A stretch of 64,000 bases of DNA, from the NCBI RefSeq assembly GCF_900609045.1, contig NZ_UXAV01000019.1:1-64000 (forward strand). Reading direction: 5' to 3'. The notes under the pieces are model-generated. The model had not been told where the DNA came from. It saw only the letters and a program-made list of their open reading frames with translations, and ran no database searches. The translations under genes were made by a program, and so were the position numbers. Shown piece by piece: positions 34,475 to 42,906 of the stretch. The first letter of the stretch is position 1; every line of letters begins with the position of its first letter. The DNA comes from Filibacter tadaridae (lineage in GTDB: Bacteria; Bacillota; Bacilli; Bacillales_A; Planococcaceae).

Positions 34475-35081
34475 TCATGAAATGGTACGCATCGGCGTAT
34501 CAGCTTACCTACAGATACAGGCGGATATGGAAGTCATCGGTGAGGCTGTAAACGGACGGGAAGCTGTCGATAAAGCACTCGCACTACGCCCCGATATCAT
34601 TCTGATGGACATGGTCATGCCCGAAATGAATGGCGCCGAAGCAACAGCCGCCATTATTAAAGAGTGGCCTGAAGCGAAAATTGTCATCGTCACAAGTTTT
34701 TTGGATGATGATAAAGTGTATCCTGCGCTTGAGGCAGGTGCAATCAGTTACATATTGAAAACATCAAACGCTAAACGAATTGCAGAAGCCATTCGCGAAA
34801 CATTAAAAGGTCAAACCGTTTTGGAGCCGGAAGTGACAACAAAAATGATGCAAAAAATGCGCGCCGGCCATGAACGAATGCCCCATGAAGAATTAACTGA
34901 TCGTGAACTTGAGATTCTACTGCAGCTTGCAAAAGGAAAAACGAATCAGGAAATCGCAGATGAATTATTCATCGCATTGAAAACAGTGAAGACGCATGTC
35001 AGCAATCTGTTGTCAAAACTAAATGTACAAGACCGAACACAAGCGGTCATTTATGCATTTCAGCATGAATTGGTTGAATGA
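34449..35081 (+). CDS. liaR: LiaR response regulator
   Basis: A 210-aa NarL/LuxR-type regulator. The receiver has VDDHEM at the N-terminus, phospho-acceptor Asp in ILMDMVMPEMNG and the conserved Lys in ISYILKTS. The C-terminal helix-turn-helix has LTDRELEILLQLAKGKTNQEIA and KTVKTHVSNLL. It starts at TTG 34449 after AAGGAGAGG and overlaps liaS by 26 bp. It should activate the promoter in front of liaI. Confidence 0.94.
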   Translation: MIKILLVDDHEMVRIGVSAYLQIQADMEVIGEAVNGREAVDKALALRPDIILMDMVMPEMNGAEATAAIIKEWPEAKIVIVTSFLDDDKVYPALEAGAISYILKTSNAKRIAEAIRETLKGQTVLEPEVTTKMMQKMRAGHERMPHEELTDRELEILLQLAKGKTNQEIADELFIALKTVKTHVSNLLSKLNVQDRTQAVIYAFQHELVE

Positions 35082-35181
35082 TTGTTGAGTTTGATGCAGT
35101 TCGAAGCCGGGGGGTCTGGTTTCGGGCTGTTTTTTTGTTTTGTATGGGGGATTGTCATTGAGGTTATTGGGACGGGCCATT

Positions 35182-35517
35182 ACAGTTTCGGTGTTCGTCC
35201 TTACAGTTTCCTCTTTTGCCATGACAGTTCCGAGGATTGTCCTCACAGTTCCGGAGGGCCATTACAGTTTTGGTGTTCGTCCTTACAGTTTCCTCTTTTG
35301 CCATGACAGTTCCGGAGATTGTCCTCACAGTTCCGGCGGGTCATTACAGTTTTGATGATTGCCATTACAGTTTTCTCTTTTGCCATTACAGTTCCGGGGC
35401 TTGCCATCACAGTTTCAGCGAGCCATTACAGTTTCTATGTTTGCCCTTACAGTTTCCTCTTTTGCCATGACAGTTCCGGAGGGCCATTACAGTTTTGATG
35501 ATCGCCATTACAGCCCC
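35182..35517. repeat. Seventeen-copy YACAGTTY phased array
   Basis: The core ACAG(TT) starts at 35182, 35203, 35224, 35245, 35264, 35285, 35306, 35327, 35346, 35367, 35388, 35409, 35428, 35449, 35470, 35489 and 35510. The steps are only 21 or 19 bp, mostly in the order 21-21-21-19, so four cores make an 82-bp unit. Most cores are preceded by CCATT, CCTT, CCATG or CCTC. The array fills the space between the convergent liaR and dinB-like genes; the ORFs that run through it are artefacts of the repeat. The rest of 35082-35583 holds only the dinB terminator. Confidence 0.95.
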
Positions 35518-35540
35518 GTCATCCTACAAATCCAACAATA

Positions 35541-35570
35541 GAAAAAACTCCAACCGAAGTTAGAGTTTCA
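35541..35570 (-). terminator. Terminator of the DinB-like gene
   Basis: AACTCTAAC, a TTCG-type loop and GTTGGAGTT followed by TTTT on the minus strand. Confidence 0.75.
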
Positions 35571-35583
35571 ATTCTTCATTGTA

Positions 35584-36057
35584 TTATTTTTCTACTACTC
35601 GGTTCAGTGAATCAATAATTCCTGCGTGAAAGCCTTCATGCCAAACTGCAAATTGAATAATGGATTCTACTGTCTCCAGTGCAATCATTTTCCCAATCGC
35701 CATTGGCTCATCCAGCGAATTACTAAGTTTGCCTCCAAGTGCTTCTACAATTCGTGCCGGTTGCTCCTGTAATGCTTTAAGAATTTCTTCATTTGAAGGA
35801 GCTTCCCATGTCCATCCTTCTGGACTTGAACCTGTTGTGAAGAGTGGAATCCATCCAGGATTAACGGCCTCAAAACCGCTTACTGCTTTTTGAACGAACG
35901 TTTCCATTGATACGAAAATATGGCCTGCGTTCCAACGGATTGTATTATTAAAACCGTTTGGTTGTGTATCCCACGCACTTTCCAGTGACTTTTCCAGACG
36001 ACTAAATGTGTAGGCACGGGCAAAGTTTAATTGGTTCAATGTTTCGATGATAATCAT
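35584..36057 (-). CDS. DinB-family four-helix protein
   Basis: A 157-aa DinB-like protein. The presumed metal-binding His triad is visible: His in RWNAGHIFVS near residue 46 and the pair in WHEGFHAG near residue 140. The family includes thiol S-transferases (bacillithiol or mycothiol dependent) and proteins of unknown role, so no reaction is assigned. It is monocistronic. Confidence 0.82.
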   Translation of the reverse strand: MIIIETLNQLNFARAYTFSRLEKSLESAWDTQPNGFNNTIRWNAGHIFVSMETFVQKAVSGFEAVNPGWIPLFTTGSSPEGWTWEAPSNEEILKALQEQPARIVEALGGKLSNSLDEPMAIGKMIALETVESIIQFAVWHEGFHAGIIDSLNRVVEK

Positions 36058-36103
36058 TCCTTTCTTCAGTTCTATTCTTACTGTAGCCTAATTGAAAGAA
36101 ATT

Positions 36104-36137
36104 AAAAAGACTGTCCGGTTTATGGACAGTCTTTTTA
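36104..36137 (-). terminator. Perfect stem-loop terminator
   Basis: A perfect 13-bp stem AAAAAGACTGTCC / GGACAGTCTTTTT with a 7-nt loop. It lies between the small hydrophilic protein gene and the DinB-like gene and most likely ends the former. Confidence 0.88.
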
Positions 36138-36148
36138 ACACGTTTGTA

Positions 36149-36475
36149 TCATTTTTTAACTTTATGTTCATTCCACTCACTATGGGCTTGTACGTTAAAT
36201 TCTTGATTAGACTGTTCACGTTCCCTACTAGGGATATTTCCACTTAGCTTGGGATTATTCGTGCTTGGTTTTACATTCTTTTTGTTTTCATTATAGGCGG
36301 ACGGCTTGTGTTCGCCCTTCTTATCCTGCGCATTGTCTCTGAATGTGTCAGTTGAATTAGAATCGGATGGATCGGCTAGTGGTAATTCATCGGTAGGAGT
36401 CATTCTTCCATTCGGATGAGCCACTTTCGGTTCAAGGTCTTCTTTATTTGGATACTTTCCATCTTTTATGGTCAT
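36149..36475 (-). CDS. Hydrophilic low-complexity protein, 108 aa
   Basis: A 108-aa protein rich in Asn, Lys, Ser, Pro, Glu and Asp with almost no hydrophobic core, so probably disordered. No signal peptide or Cys is present. The motif TPTDELPLADPSDSNSTDTF is the only distinctive stretch. I do not recognise the family; similar small disordered proteins occur in spores and in stress responses of Bacillales. The start ATG at 36475 follows AAAGGAGGA, and the terminator downstream supports a real monocistronic gene. Confidence 0.65.
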   Translation of the reverse strand: MTIKDGKYPNKEDLEPKVAHPNGRMTPTDELPLADPSDSNSTDTFRDNAQDKKGEHKPSAYNENKKNVKPSTNNPKLSGNIPSREREQSNQEFNVQAHSEWNEHKVKK

Positions 36476-36607
36476 CTTTTTAACATCCTCCTTTAGTTCA
36501 TAATATCTTAATCTTTTCCCCTTTACAATAATTTCAAAACCAATTTCACGGAAAAAAGAAACCCTTTATCACCGGGTTGCGTCCCCTTATAAATAGAGGT
36601 GATTTTT

Positions 36608-37258
36608 TTGAAAAGGGCTTTTGGCGTTATTTACCCGTTACTAAGCATTATTCTTCTTCTTTGGATTGAACAGGGATTGGACTTTTCTTATGGTTGGAAA
36701 ACTGTTGCAAAGGCTTTTCTTTTCCTGTTTATTCCACTGGTTTTATTTCGGGCTGGTAAATTTCCTTTCATTCATTTTCGTACTATTGACCGTAAAAGTA
36801 TGCGCATTGCGCTTGCTTCCGGCCTTGCTATAATGAGTGTTATTATCGGTGCATTCGTTATTTTATTGCCTTATATCGACATTGATGCATTGCTGATTGA
36901 CATCGCTGAGAAAGGCGTGACAAGTACAGTATTCCCGTTCATCGCATTTTATATCCTGTTCGGTAATTCATTGATGGAAGAGTTTTTCTTCCGTGGTGTT
37001 TTGCCCAGCCTTTTGGGAGCTTCATGGATTCGTTTTTTGTTGCCATCCTTTTTCTTTGCGATTTACCATGTCGCTATCTTTTTGCCATGGTTTAGCCCAC
37101 CACTTCTTGCACTAGCAGTTACAGGGCTTTGGATAGGTGGTTTTATTTTCCAACTCGCGAATGAACGAAGTGGAACCATGTTACCGTCCTGGACGATTCA
37201 TATGTTTGCCGATGTCGGGGTTTTACTTGTGGGAGTTTATATAATGTACTTCTCTTGA
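36608..37258 (+). CDS. CPBP-family intramembrane metalloprotease
   Basis: A 216-aa CAAX-protease/bacteriocin-processing (Abi) family protein with about six to seven membrane helices. The three catalytic motifs are visible: MEEFFFRG near residue 122, FAIYHVAIF near 143 and SWTIHMFADV near 198. Family members process prenylated or peptide substrates or give self-immunity to bacteriocins. I place the start at TTG 36608, 5 bases after GAGGTGA; the GTG at 36599 overlaps that site. One TTATCACCG copy lies in the upstream region. Confidence 0.87.
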   Translation: MKRAFGVIYPLLSIILLLWIEQGLDFSYGWKTVAKAFLFLFIPLVLFRAGKFPFIHFRTIDRKSMRIALASGLAIMSVIIGAFVILLPYIDIDALLIDIAEKGVTSTVFPFIAFYILFGNSLMEEFFFRGVLPSLLGASWIRFLLPSFFFAIYHVAIFLPWFSPPLLALAVTGLWIGGFIFQLANERSGTMLPSWTIHMFADVGVLLVGVYIMYFS

Positions 37259-37466
37259 GTTTTTTTGGGGTTGTATTTTATCGAGCTAACTCATTACACC
37301 TTGCTTCACACAGCTTTTCAATACATTCTTGATTGCCGATTGTGATAAGGTTATCATTCTTTACAACCTTCCACTTCCGTTGTTAGCGTGCAGGGAAACT
37401 ATTCTCTTTTTACAGCGTCTCATTTTCTAAAGCTTTTATTATTTCTTTTTTAGTGGGGTGAAAAGT

Positions 37467-37823
37467 ATGGTAGAAATGCAGTCTTTCAAAATCCGTTATC
37501 TTATTCTGACTCTTTTTGCTGTCCTCATTGCGCTCACTTTCTATTATGGGCAAACATTTGAAGAGGCACTCTTTACGGATGGATTTCCCGTCCCAGGTAA
37601 AGCAAAGATTTTAAAAGTTTCGGGTGATGTAGGCTCTGAAAGTTATACTTGGAAACCCGCTTCGGAAGAAAACGGTTTACCAATTCGTTATAAGCTAATG
37701 ATATTCTTGAGCGGTTGGAAAGAGGTTGACAGGTTGGGAACGTTGACAACTTATGAAAAAGACGCCGTTCAAGTCGATGTCATTTCACAAACAGATTATC
37801 TTCAGTTGATTGGACCAAATTAA
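37467..37823 (+). CDS. Hypothetical membrane-anchored protein, 118 aa
   Basis: One N-terminal membrane helix (about residues 9-26, YLILTLFAVLIALTFYY) followed by an extracytoplasmic domain of about 85 residues containing PGKAKILKVSGD and KLMIFLSGWKEVDR. I do not recognise the family. The start ATG at 37467 follows GTGGGGTG. It is monocistronic and is followed by a strong terminator shared with the convergent kinase operon. Confidence 0.7.
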   Translation: MVEMQSFKIRYLILTLFAVLIALTFYYGQTFEEALFTDGFPVPGKAKILKVSGDVGSESYTWKPASEENGLPIRYKLMIFLSGWKEVDRLGTLTTYEKDAVQVDVISQTDYLQLIGPN

Positions 37824-37824
37824 T

Positions 37825-37876
37825 AAAAAGCCGTACACATCGCCGACTGGAAATCGGTATTGTGTACAGCTTTTTT
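37825..37876. terminator. Bidirectional terminator
   Basis: AAAAAGC-GTACACA pairs with TGTGTAC-GCTTTTT with one mismatch and a loop of about 20 nt that has its own small stem. It lies between the 118-aa protein gene and the kinase. Confidence 0.8.
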
Positions 37877-37878
37877 TG

Positions 37879-40107
37879 TTAACTTGCAAGGACAGTTACT
37901 GTCACTTTGAATAAATCGCCATCCATCTCGATTTTCATTGTGCCATTATGCATGTCGACAATCGATTGTGCAATGGCAAGGCCAAGACCCGAACCATCTG
38001 TAGACCGGGCTGTATCTGCACGTTTGAAACGTTCAAATAACTCGTTGACACTTTCACCCAGTTCATACTTCGTTATATTTTTTATAACAAACTCTGCATC
38101 GTCGCCTACTTTTCGAAGCGTAATATAAACGCGTGTGCCCGGCAACGTGTATTTGACCGCATTGACAATTAAATTATCCAACACGCGCCACCACCGTTTT
38201 CCATCAACATAAGAGATAAGCGCAGTGTCAGGCAACCCTGTCCTGAAGTCCAAACCTGTGTTTGAAATTTCCTCCGCATGTTCCGCAAGTGCTTGTTGGA
38301 GCAATTGCGTAAGATCTACACGTTGTTTGTTTAGTTCCATATTGCCACTCGCCATCTTCGATACTTCAAACAAATCCTCGATTAACGTCTTTAGGCGTTG
38401 TGATTTCTTATCTAGTATATCCACATACTTCGCACGCTCTTCAGCAGCAAGTTCTTCATTTTTCAAAAGGTCCGTATACGTAATGATTGACGTCAATGGC
38501 GTCCGTAGATCATGGCTTACATTCGTGATCAGTTCCGTTTTCAACCGTTCACTTTTTGCTTGTTCACTCATTGAGATACGCACACCTTCACGCAAATTAT
38601 TCAAGTTCTTCGCATGATCTGCAAGAGGCGATTCCCCCTCCACTTCAATCGCTTTATGAAGCCGCCCTTGCGCCATTGCTTCCGTAGCCTGGATAATCCG
38701 GTTCAAATACGCGGTCCTTCTCACAAAGATATACAAGAGCGGAAATCCTACAAACAATGCAAGCGGTATATAGATAAGCAACAGCCCCGGTGCAACCATG
38801 ACACCGAATAGGCCGAGCCCTGAAAGGAAAAAACCGATCAGCAGAAGGAACATTTGAACACCAATCGTACGATTTAAAAACATCTCTTGCAGTTCCTTCG
38901 AAAATTTCATACTATAACTGGAACGAATATCTTCTTCCAAAGTCCCTTCGATTTTCAAACGTTCCACAAGCAGGACAAGTTGGAACACAGTCGTCCAGAG
39001 GAAGAATCCTAAAACAACAAACAAACCGACTAAAATAATACAGTTTTCCGGGCTAGTTTGGAAAAAGAACCATGAAAATCGTCCAGGAATCAGTTCCAAA
39101 AGTACGTATACTCCCAAAAGAGAAAGGATTAGTAATGCTATCTTTATATCCATCTTTAGACGATTGTATGACGAAACAAATTGGCTGTTCATGACCCATT
39201 CCCTTTTGAAACGGAAGACGGTACACAAGGCGACCAACGAAAGAATGCCAAGCCCCCAAAGAACATACATGCCTATCTTTGTGCGTTCAAATCTTTGAAT
39301 ATCTCTTCCAAGCAAGCCTTCCGACAATGCACTTTTCGGAAGAATTATTGTGCCTTCAAACTTCCGAGTCGGATTCACTTTGGCAGTATAACTATTTCCC
39401 AAGAAATAGTATGTCTCCTCGTCGTATGCTAATCCATCCAGTTGATATATATCATTCTTGCTTACACGATCTGATTCCGCTTTCAGATAACCTTCTTGCG
39501 CATTAAAATTCTTTTCATAGCTAGCAGGTGCATTGATATCCCCAGAGGTGAATGTCTCTCCTGTTTCAATATCTTTTAACGAATAGGCGAACGGCAGCTC
39601 CATTTGCTGATTGAGATTACGTTCACGTTCATTCCAAAATCGTGTTAATATTTCCTCTTTCTCCGCACGTATTTTCTTTTCCACATGTGCATCATCTTCA
39701 AAATTTTTCCGTATATCATCGATTTTTGTATCACGCTCTTTAATCAGTGCGGTTTTCAACTTCTCACTTTTCCCTGCTTTTGCATCCTCAATTCGACCAG
39801 CATACTGCTCGTCAATACTGCCGATTTGCTCGGCAAGCGTTCCGTAACGAGTACGATGCTCTTCGATTTCAGCTTCTGTGACAGTAATCCGTTCTTTTTC
39901 TACTTCCAAATCAATTGGATTTAGTATGGTAACGCTGAGATTTTCAATGAAAGTGCCTATCTCACCTTGAAAACCGTCCCGTTCGAGATAGCTTTTGCCG
40001 ATATATTTTGATCCTCCTTGCATAATTGATATCAATGCCATCAAGAAAAGGGTAACAAGTGCTATCCATACAACTAACCGTTTCCGATTATTACTTTTCA
40101 AATTCAT
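37879..40107 (-). CDS. Large sensor histidine kinase of a VanRS-like system
   Basis: A 742-aa kinase. A first helix (residues 12-28) is followed by a coiled-coil-rich extracellular sensor of about 240 residues, then a multi-helix membrane region (about 275-465), HAMP-like segment, HisKA with VSHDLRTPLTSIITYTDLL near 535, and an ATPase domain with NLIVNAVKYT and GSGLGLAIAQSIV. The complex membrane part is larger than in VanS. Its ATG overlaps the stop of a 59-aa membrane protein gene (ATGA), which itself overlaps the regulator gene. The signal is unknown. Confidence 0.9.
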   Translation of the reverse strand: MNLKSNNRKRLVVWIALVTLFLMALISIMQGGSKYIGKSYLERDGFQGEIGTFIENLSVTILNPIDLEVEKERITVTEAEIEEHRTRYGTLAEQIGSIDEQYAGRIEDAKAGKSEKLKTALIKERDTKIDDIRKNFEDDAHVEKKIRAEKEEILTRFWNERERNLNQQMELPFAYSLKDIETGETFTSGDINAPASYEKNFNAQEGYLKAESDRVSKNDIYQLDGLAYDEETYYFLGNSYTAKVNPTRKFEGTIILPKSALSEGLLGRDIQRFERTKIGMYVLWGLGILSLVALCTVFRFKREWVMNSQFVSSYNRLKMDIKIALLILSLLGVYVLLELIPGRFSWFFFQTSPENCIILVGLFVVLGFFLWTTVFQLVLLVERLKIEGTLEEDIRSSYSMKFSKELQEMFLNRTIGVQMFLLLIGFFLSGLGLFGVMVAPGLLLIYIPLALFVGFPLLYIFVRRTAYLNRIIQATEAMAQGRLHKAIEVEGESPLADHAKNLNNLREGVRISMSEQAKSERLKTELITNVSHDLRTPLTSIITYTDLLKNEELAAEERAKYVDILDKKSQRLKTLIEDLFEVSKMASGNMELNKQRVDLTQLLQQALAEHAEEISNTGLDFRTGLPDTALISYVDGKRWWRVLDNLIVNAVKYTLPGTRVYITLRKVGDDAEFVIKNITKYELGESVNELFERFKRADTARSTDGSGLGLAIAQSIVDMHNGTMKIEMDGDLFKVTVTVLAS

Positions 40108-40283
40108 ACACTTCCTTTCATAAGCCGTGCGAGATAGGCAATCGCTCGACTAGAACGTTCCATGCCGTTCCCTATAAGTTCGATGATGTGGGAGAAACAG
40201 TAACCGATGCTAAGCCCCGCGATGATTATTGCAATGATTGACCAAATTACTGCGTGGTCATTTTTCGATTTTGTAACCAACAC
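40104..40283 (-). CDS. 59-aa membrane protein between regulator and kinase
   Basis: GTG 40283 lies 6 bases after a GAAGGTGG site inside the 3' end of the response regulator gene. The frame runs 59 codons and its TGA at 40106-40104 overlaps the kinase ATG. One membrane helix is clear (about residues 11-29, AVIWSIIAIIIAGLSIGY), with a basic amphipathic C-terminal helix (MERSSRAIAYLARLMKGS). Overlaps at both ends and a good ribosome site argue that it is translated. It may link sensor and membrane signal, but the family is not recognised. Confidence 0.7.
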   Translation of the reverse strand: MLVTKSKNDHAVIWSIIAIIIAGLSIGYCFSHIIELIGNGMERSSRAIAYLARLMKGSV

Positions 40284-40956
40284 CCCACACCACCTTCACG
40301 TACCTCGGATTTTTTGGATCTACTTCAATTTTTTCTCGTATTTTACGAATATGAACAGCAACGATGTTTTCAGCGTTGTACGCTTGTTCATTCCACACGC
40401 GTTCATAGATTTCATTAATGGAAAAGACACGCCCTACATTTTTCATAAGGAGTTCCGTAATTTTGTATTCAGTCGGCGTTAACTTTACCGATACGCCCTC
40501 AATTGTCACTTCTTTTGATTCTTCATCCAAAACGAGACCGTCAATCTCAACTTTCTTTTGCCCGTCATACGTTCCAAGCTGAACGTAACGGCGCAATTGT
40601 GATTTGACGCGGGCCATCAATTCCATCGGATGGAACGGCTTCGTTACATAATCATCTGCACCAACTGACAGGCCATGAATCTTATCGGAATCTTCCGCTT
40701 TGGCACTTAGCATGATAATCGGGATGTTGCGTGCCTCTCTGATTTTGAACGTTGCCGTAATGCCATCCATGTTGGGCATCATAATATCGAGAACAAGAAG
40801 ATGAACGTCATTCGCCTCAAGTAATTCAAGTGTTTCCACGCCATCTGCCGCCTTCAACACTTCATAGCCCTCGTTTTTTAAATAAATTTCAATCCCATCA
40901 CGGATTTCCTGATCGTCATCCGCGACTAGCACTGTGAATTTCGCCATCTTCCGCAC
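40258..40956 (-). CDS. OmpR/VanR-type response regulator
   Basis: A 232-aa regulator with receiver motifs VADDDQEI, phospho-Asp in LLVLDIMMPNMDG and Lys in DDYVTKPF, then a winged-helix DNA-binding domain (from about residue 135, with KLTPTEYKITELLMKN and VHIRKIREKI). Its sequence resembles VanR-like regulators of cell-wall stress. It is the promoter-proximal gene of a three-gene leftward operon with the 59-aa protein and the kinase. The start may be ATG 40956 or the Met four residues in. Confidence 0.92.
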   Translation of the reverse strand: MRKMAKFTVLVADDDQEIRDGIEIYLKNEGYEVLKAADGVETLELLEANDVHLLVLDIMMPNMDGITATFKIREARNIPIIMLSAKAEDSDKIHGLSVGADDYVTKPFHPMELMARVKSQLRRYVQLGTYDGQKKVEIDGLVLDEESKEVTIEGVSVKLTPTEYKITELLMKNVGRVFSINEIYERVWNEQAYNAENIVAVHIRKIREKIEVDPKNPRYVKVVWGVGYKIEK

Positions 40957-41244
40957 CTCGCTTTACTCTATGATACCAATCGTAACGCACGAATCTTAAC
41001 ATTCAACTACTGTAATTATGAAGAAAATCTTAAGATGGCATCAATTCCAGTTATAACAAAGTAAATAGTTATGTTGAAATAAAGAATTCCATTAAACCGC
41101 TACAGCGCCATCGCTCAGTTAATACACCGGATTCAATACTTCAACTTATATAGTTAACACAAAATCCATGTAAGGATACTTCATTTAACTGCTTCAAAAA
41201 AGTACTAACTTTTAGGGGTTTCCGGTTTATTTTTCTAATTCAAT
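40957..41244. other. Gene-free promoter region
   Basis: No gene is seen. On the minus strand TTAAGA, an 18-bp spacer and TATCAT (about 41000-40970) may be the promoter of the regulator operon. CTTAAGAT and TTAAGAT copies about 40 bp apart could be a direct-repeat operator. Nothing else stands out. Confidence 0.3.
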
Positions 41245-41281
41245 GAACAGAAGCCCTTCCACAACGGAAGGGCTTCTGTTC
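41245..41281 (-). terminator. Terminator of the EamA transporter gene
   Basis: A perfect 16-bp stem (41245-41260 with 41266-41281; core AGAAGCCCTTCC) with a 5-nt loop. Confidence 0.9.
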
Positions 41282-41306
41282 AAATATATGTAAACATGGC
41301 AGACAA

Positions 41307-42185
41307 TCATTCAAGCACACGTTTCGTTTTCTTCCCACCAAGTGTCAACACAAGTATTCCAACAAGTAACATCGCAATACCTGCCCAAGATGTTCCGTCC
41401 AACTGCTCTCCAACTACAAGTACACTTAGCACAGCCGCGGTAAGTGGTTCGGCAAGTGATAGCGTAACCGCTGACGACGATGGGATTTGTTTTAAACCGG
41501 TGGAGAAAAGGATATAGGCCACGCTTGTCGTCGCAATCCCGAGATACAACACGACAGTGATACTTTTTCCTGACAGCAGCCCCTCCGTTTCGAATAAAAA
41601 CAGAAATGGCAAAAGCATAAGTGCACTCATCGAGAAGATGACCGCAACAGCCGGTACCGTGTCTACCTTTTCAAGTACGTCCTTATTAACAAGGGCATAG
41701 ACGGCAAATAGAAATCCAGCCCCCAGTGACATAGCGATACCTAGCGGATTGACAACGATTCCGTCCTTGTTCAGAAACAACAAAGCACAACCTACAATTG
41801 CCAGTGCCGTTGCCGTTAGCCATACGCTCGTCGGACGACGTTTCAGAATCACCCACTCAATAAGCCCAGAGAAGATGGGGGCACTTCCGATTGTGACAAC
41901 GGTACCAATTGCTACACCGGTTAATCGTACAGAGGAAAAAAATAAGTATTGGAAAATAGCCATTGAGAGGGCCGCATAAATCGTAGCCTTCCAAGGCCAA
42001 TTTTTGAATTCTATTTTACGCATGATAAGCAATAGTAAGAGCAATGAAAAACCGCCCACCGCAAGACGTGACGCTCCTACCGCTAGTGGATGTATCGTTT
42101 GCGGCATGAACGTTTGGGCGGTACCTGTCGTTCCCCAAAGCACTGCTCCTAAAAGAACTAGACTATACGAAATTTGTCGCGACAC
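41307..42185 (-). CDS. EamA/DMT-superfamily transporter
   Basis: A 292-aa membrane protein with ten predicted helices in two EamA halves (about residues 8-138 and 150-283). It begins LGAVLWGTTGTAQTFMP, a pattern typical of drug/metabolite exporters of the RhaT/YdcZ type. The substrate cannot be told from sequence; amino acids, sugars or toxic metabolites are common in the family. It is monocistronic and divergent from queT. Confidence 0.85.
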   Translation of the reverse strand: MSRQISYSLVLLGAVLWGTTGTAQTFMPQTIHPLAVGASRLAVGGFSLLLLLLIMRKIEFKNWPWKATIYAALSMAIFQYLFFSSVRLTGVAIGTVVTIGSAPIFSGLIEWVILKRRPTSVWLTATALAIVGCALLFLNKDGIVVNPLGIAMSLGAGFLFAVYALVNKDVLEKVDTVPAVAVIFSMSALMLLPFLFLFETEGLLSGKSITVVLYLGIATTSVAYILFSTGLKQIPSSSAVTLSLAEPLTAAVLSVLVVGEQLDGTSWAGIAMLLVGILVLTLGGKKTKRVLE

Positions 42186-42254
42186 ACGTTATTCCCCCTC
42201 TCTACTAGTATTACGATACCACACGAACTGACTCTTCCAACATCTCTTATTTTC

Positions 42255-42284
42255 TTGACATACTTCGTGCAAATGCACTAAACT
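42255..42284 (+). promoter_or_regulatory. queT promoter
   Basis: TTGACA (42255-42260), an 18-bp spacer and TAAACT (42279-42284). The predicted start of transcription lies about 15 nt before the riboswitch. Confidence 0.6.
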
Positions 42285-42303
42285 ACTTGTTTGTGTACAT
42301 CCT

Positions 42304-42346
42304 AACGTGGTTCATCTACCATCCCACGTAAAAAAACTAGGGGGAA
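42304..42346 (+). promoter_or_regulatory. preQ1-I riboswitch
   Basis: The stem ACGTGG (42305-42310) pairs with CCACGT (42324-42329). The loop contains TTCATCTACC, and the A-rich tail AAAAAACTAGG follows, as in class I preQ1 aptamers. The tail runs into the GGGGGA ribosome site of queT, so ligand binding should block translation when the queuosine precursor preQ1 is plentiful. Confidence 0.9.
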
Positions 42347-42353
42347 CTAAATA

Positions 42354-42836
42354 ATGAAAGTAAAAACAATGGCAACAAGCGGTATAATCGCGGCATTGTA
42401 TGTTGCCGTATCGCTTCTCGTGACGCCGTTCGGATTCACGAACATACAATTCCGCATCTCAGAAATGTTCAACCATCTTGTCGTTTTCAATAAGAAGTTT
42501 ATATTCGGTATTGTACTTGGTGTATTTGTAACAAACCTATTTTCACCGCTTGGTATGTACGATTTGTTTTTCGGTGTAGCCCAATCAGCACTGGCCCTTT
42601 CCATCACAATCTTTTCCACTAAATTCATAGCAGGCCTTTATAGACGAATGATGTTCAATACACTAATCTTTACTTTTACGATGTTCATCATCGCATTCGA
42701 ATTGAACCTCGCCTTAAAGCTTCCTTTCCTACTTACATGGCTGACGGTTTCAATAGGCGAATTCGTTGTCATGGCAGTCGGTATTCCGATTATGGCCGCT
42801 TTGAATAAACGCCTGAACTTTGAAAAACTTATTTAA
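42354..42836 (+). CDS. queT: QueT-family queuosine precursor transporter
   Basis: A 160-aa membrane protein with five or six helices, matching the QueT (DUF988) family, an S component of ECF-type vitamin importers. The N-terminal MATSGIIAALYVAVSLLV and PFGFTNIQFRISEM segments are typical. The upstream preQ1 riboswitch independently supports a substrate such as preQ0, preQ1 or queuine. No ECF energising module lies nearby, as is usual for group II systems. Confidence 0.93.
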   Translation: MKVKTMATSGIIAALYVAVSLLVTPFGFTNIQFRISEMFNHLVVFNKKFIFGIVLGVFVTNLFSPLGMYDLFFGVAQSALALSITIFSTKFIAGLYRRMMFNTLIFTFTMFIIAFELNLALKLPFLLTWLTVSIGEFVVMAVGIPIMAALNKRLNFEKLI

Positions 42837-42843
42837 TTAATAC

Positions 42844-42892
42844 AAGTCCCTTCCATTTCATTGATCATTCAAGAGGTGGAAGGGATTTTTCA
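42844..42892 (+). terminator. queT terminator
   Basis: TCCCTTCCA pairs with TGGAAGGGA, followed by TTTTT, eight bases past the queT stop. Confidence 0.8.
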
Positions 42893-42906
42893 GGAGATGA
42901 AGAACA

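Noticed and set aside
35182-35517. CRISPR array
   Set aside because: Conserved cores are only 8-10 bp, spacers are about 11 bp and partly similar, and there are no cas genes nearby.
35082-35541. Several overlapping rightward ORFs of 60-77 codons
   Set aside because: They run through the phased ACAGTT array, repeat one another and have no ribosome sites; they are by-products of the repeat.
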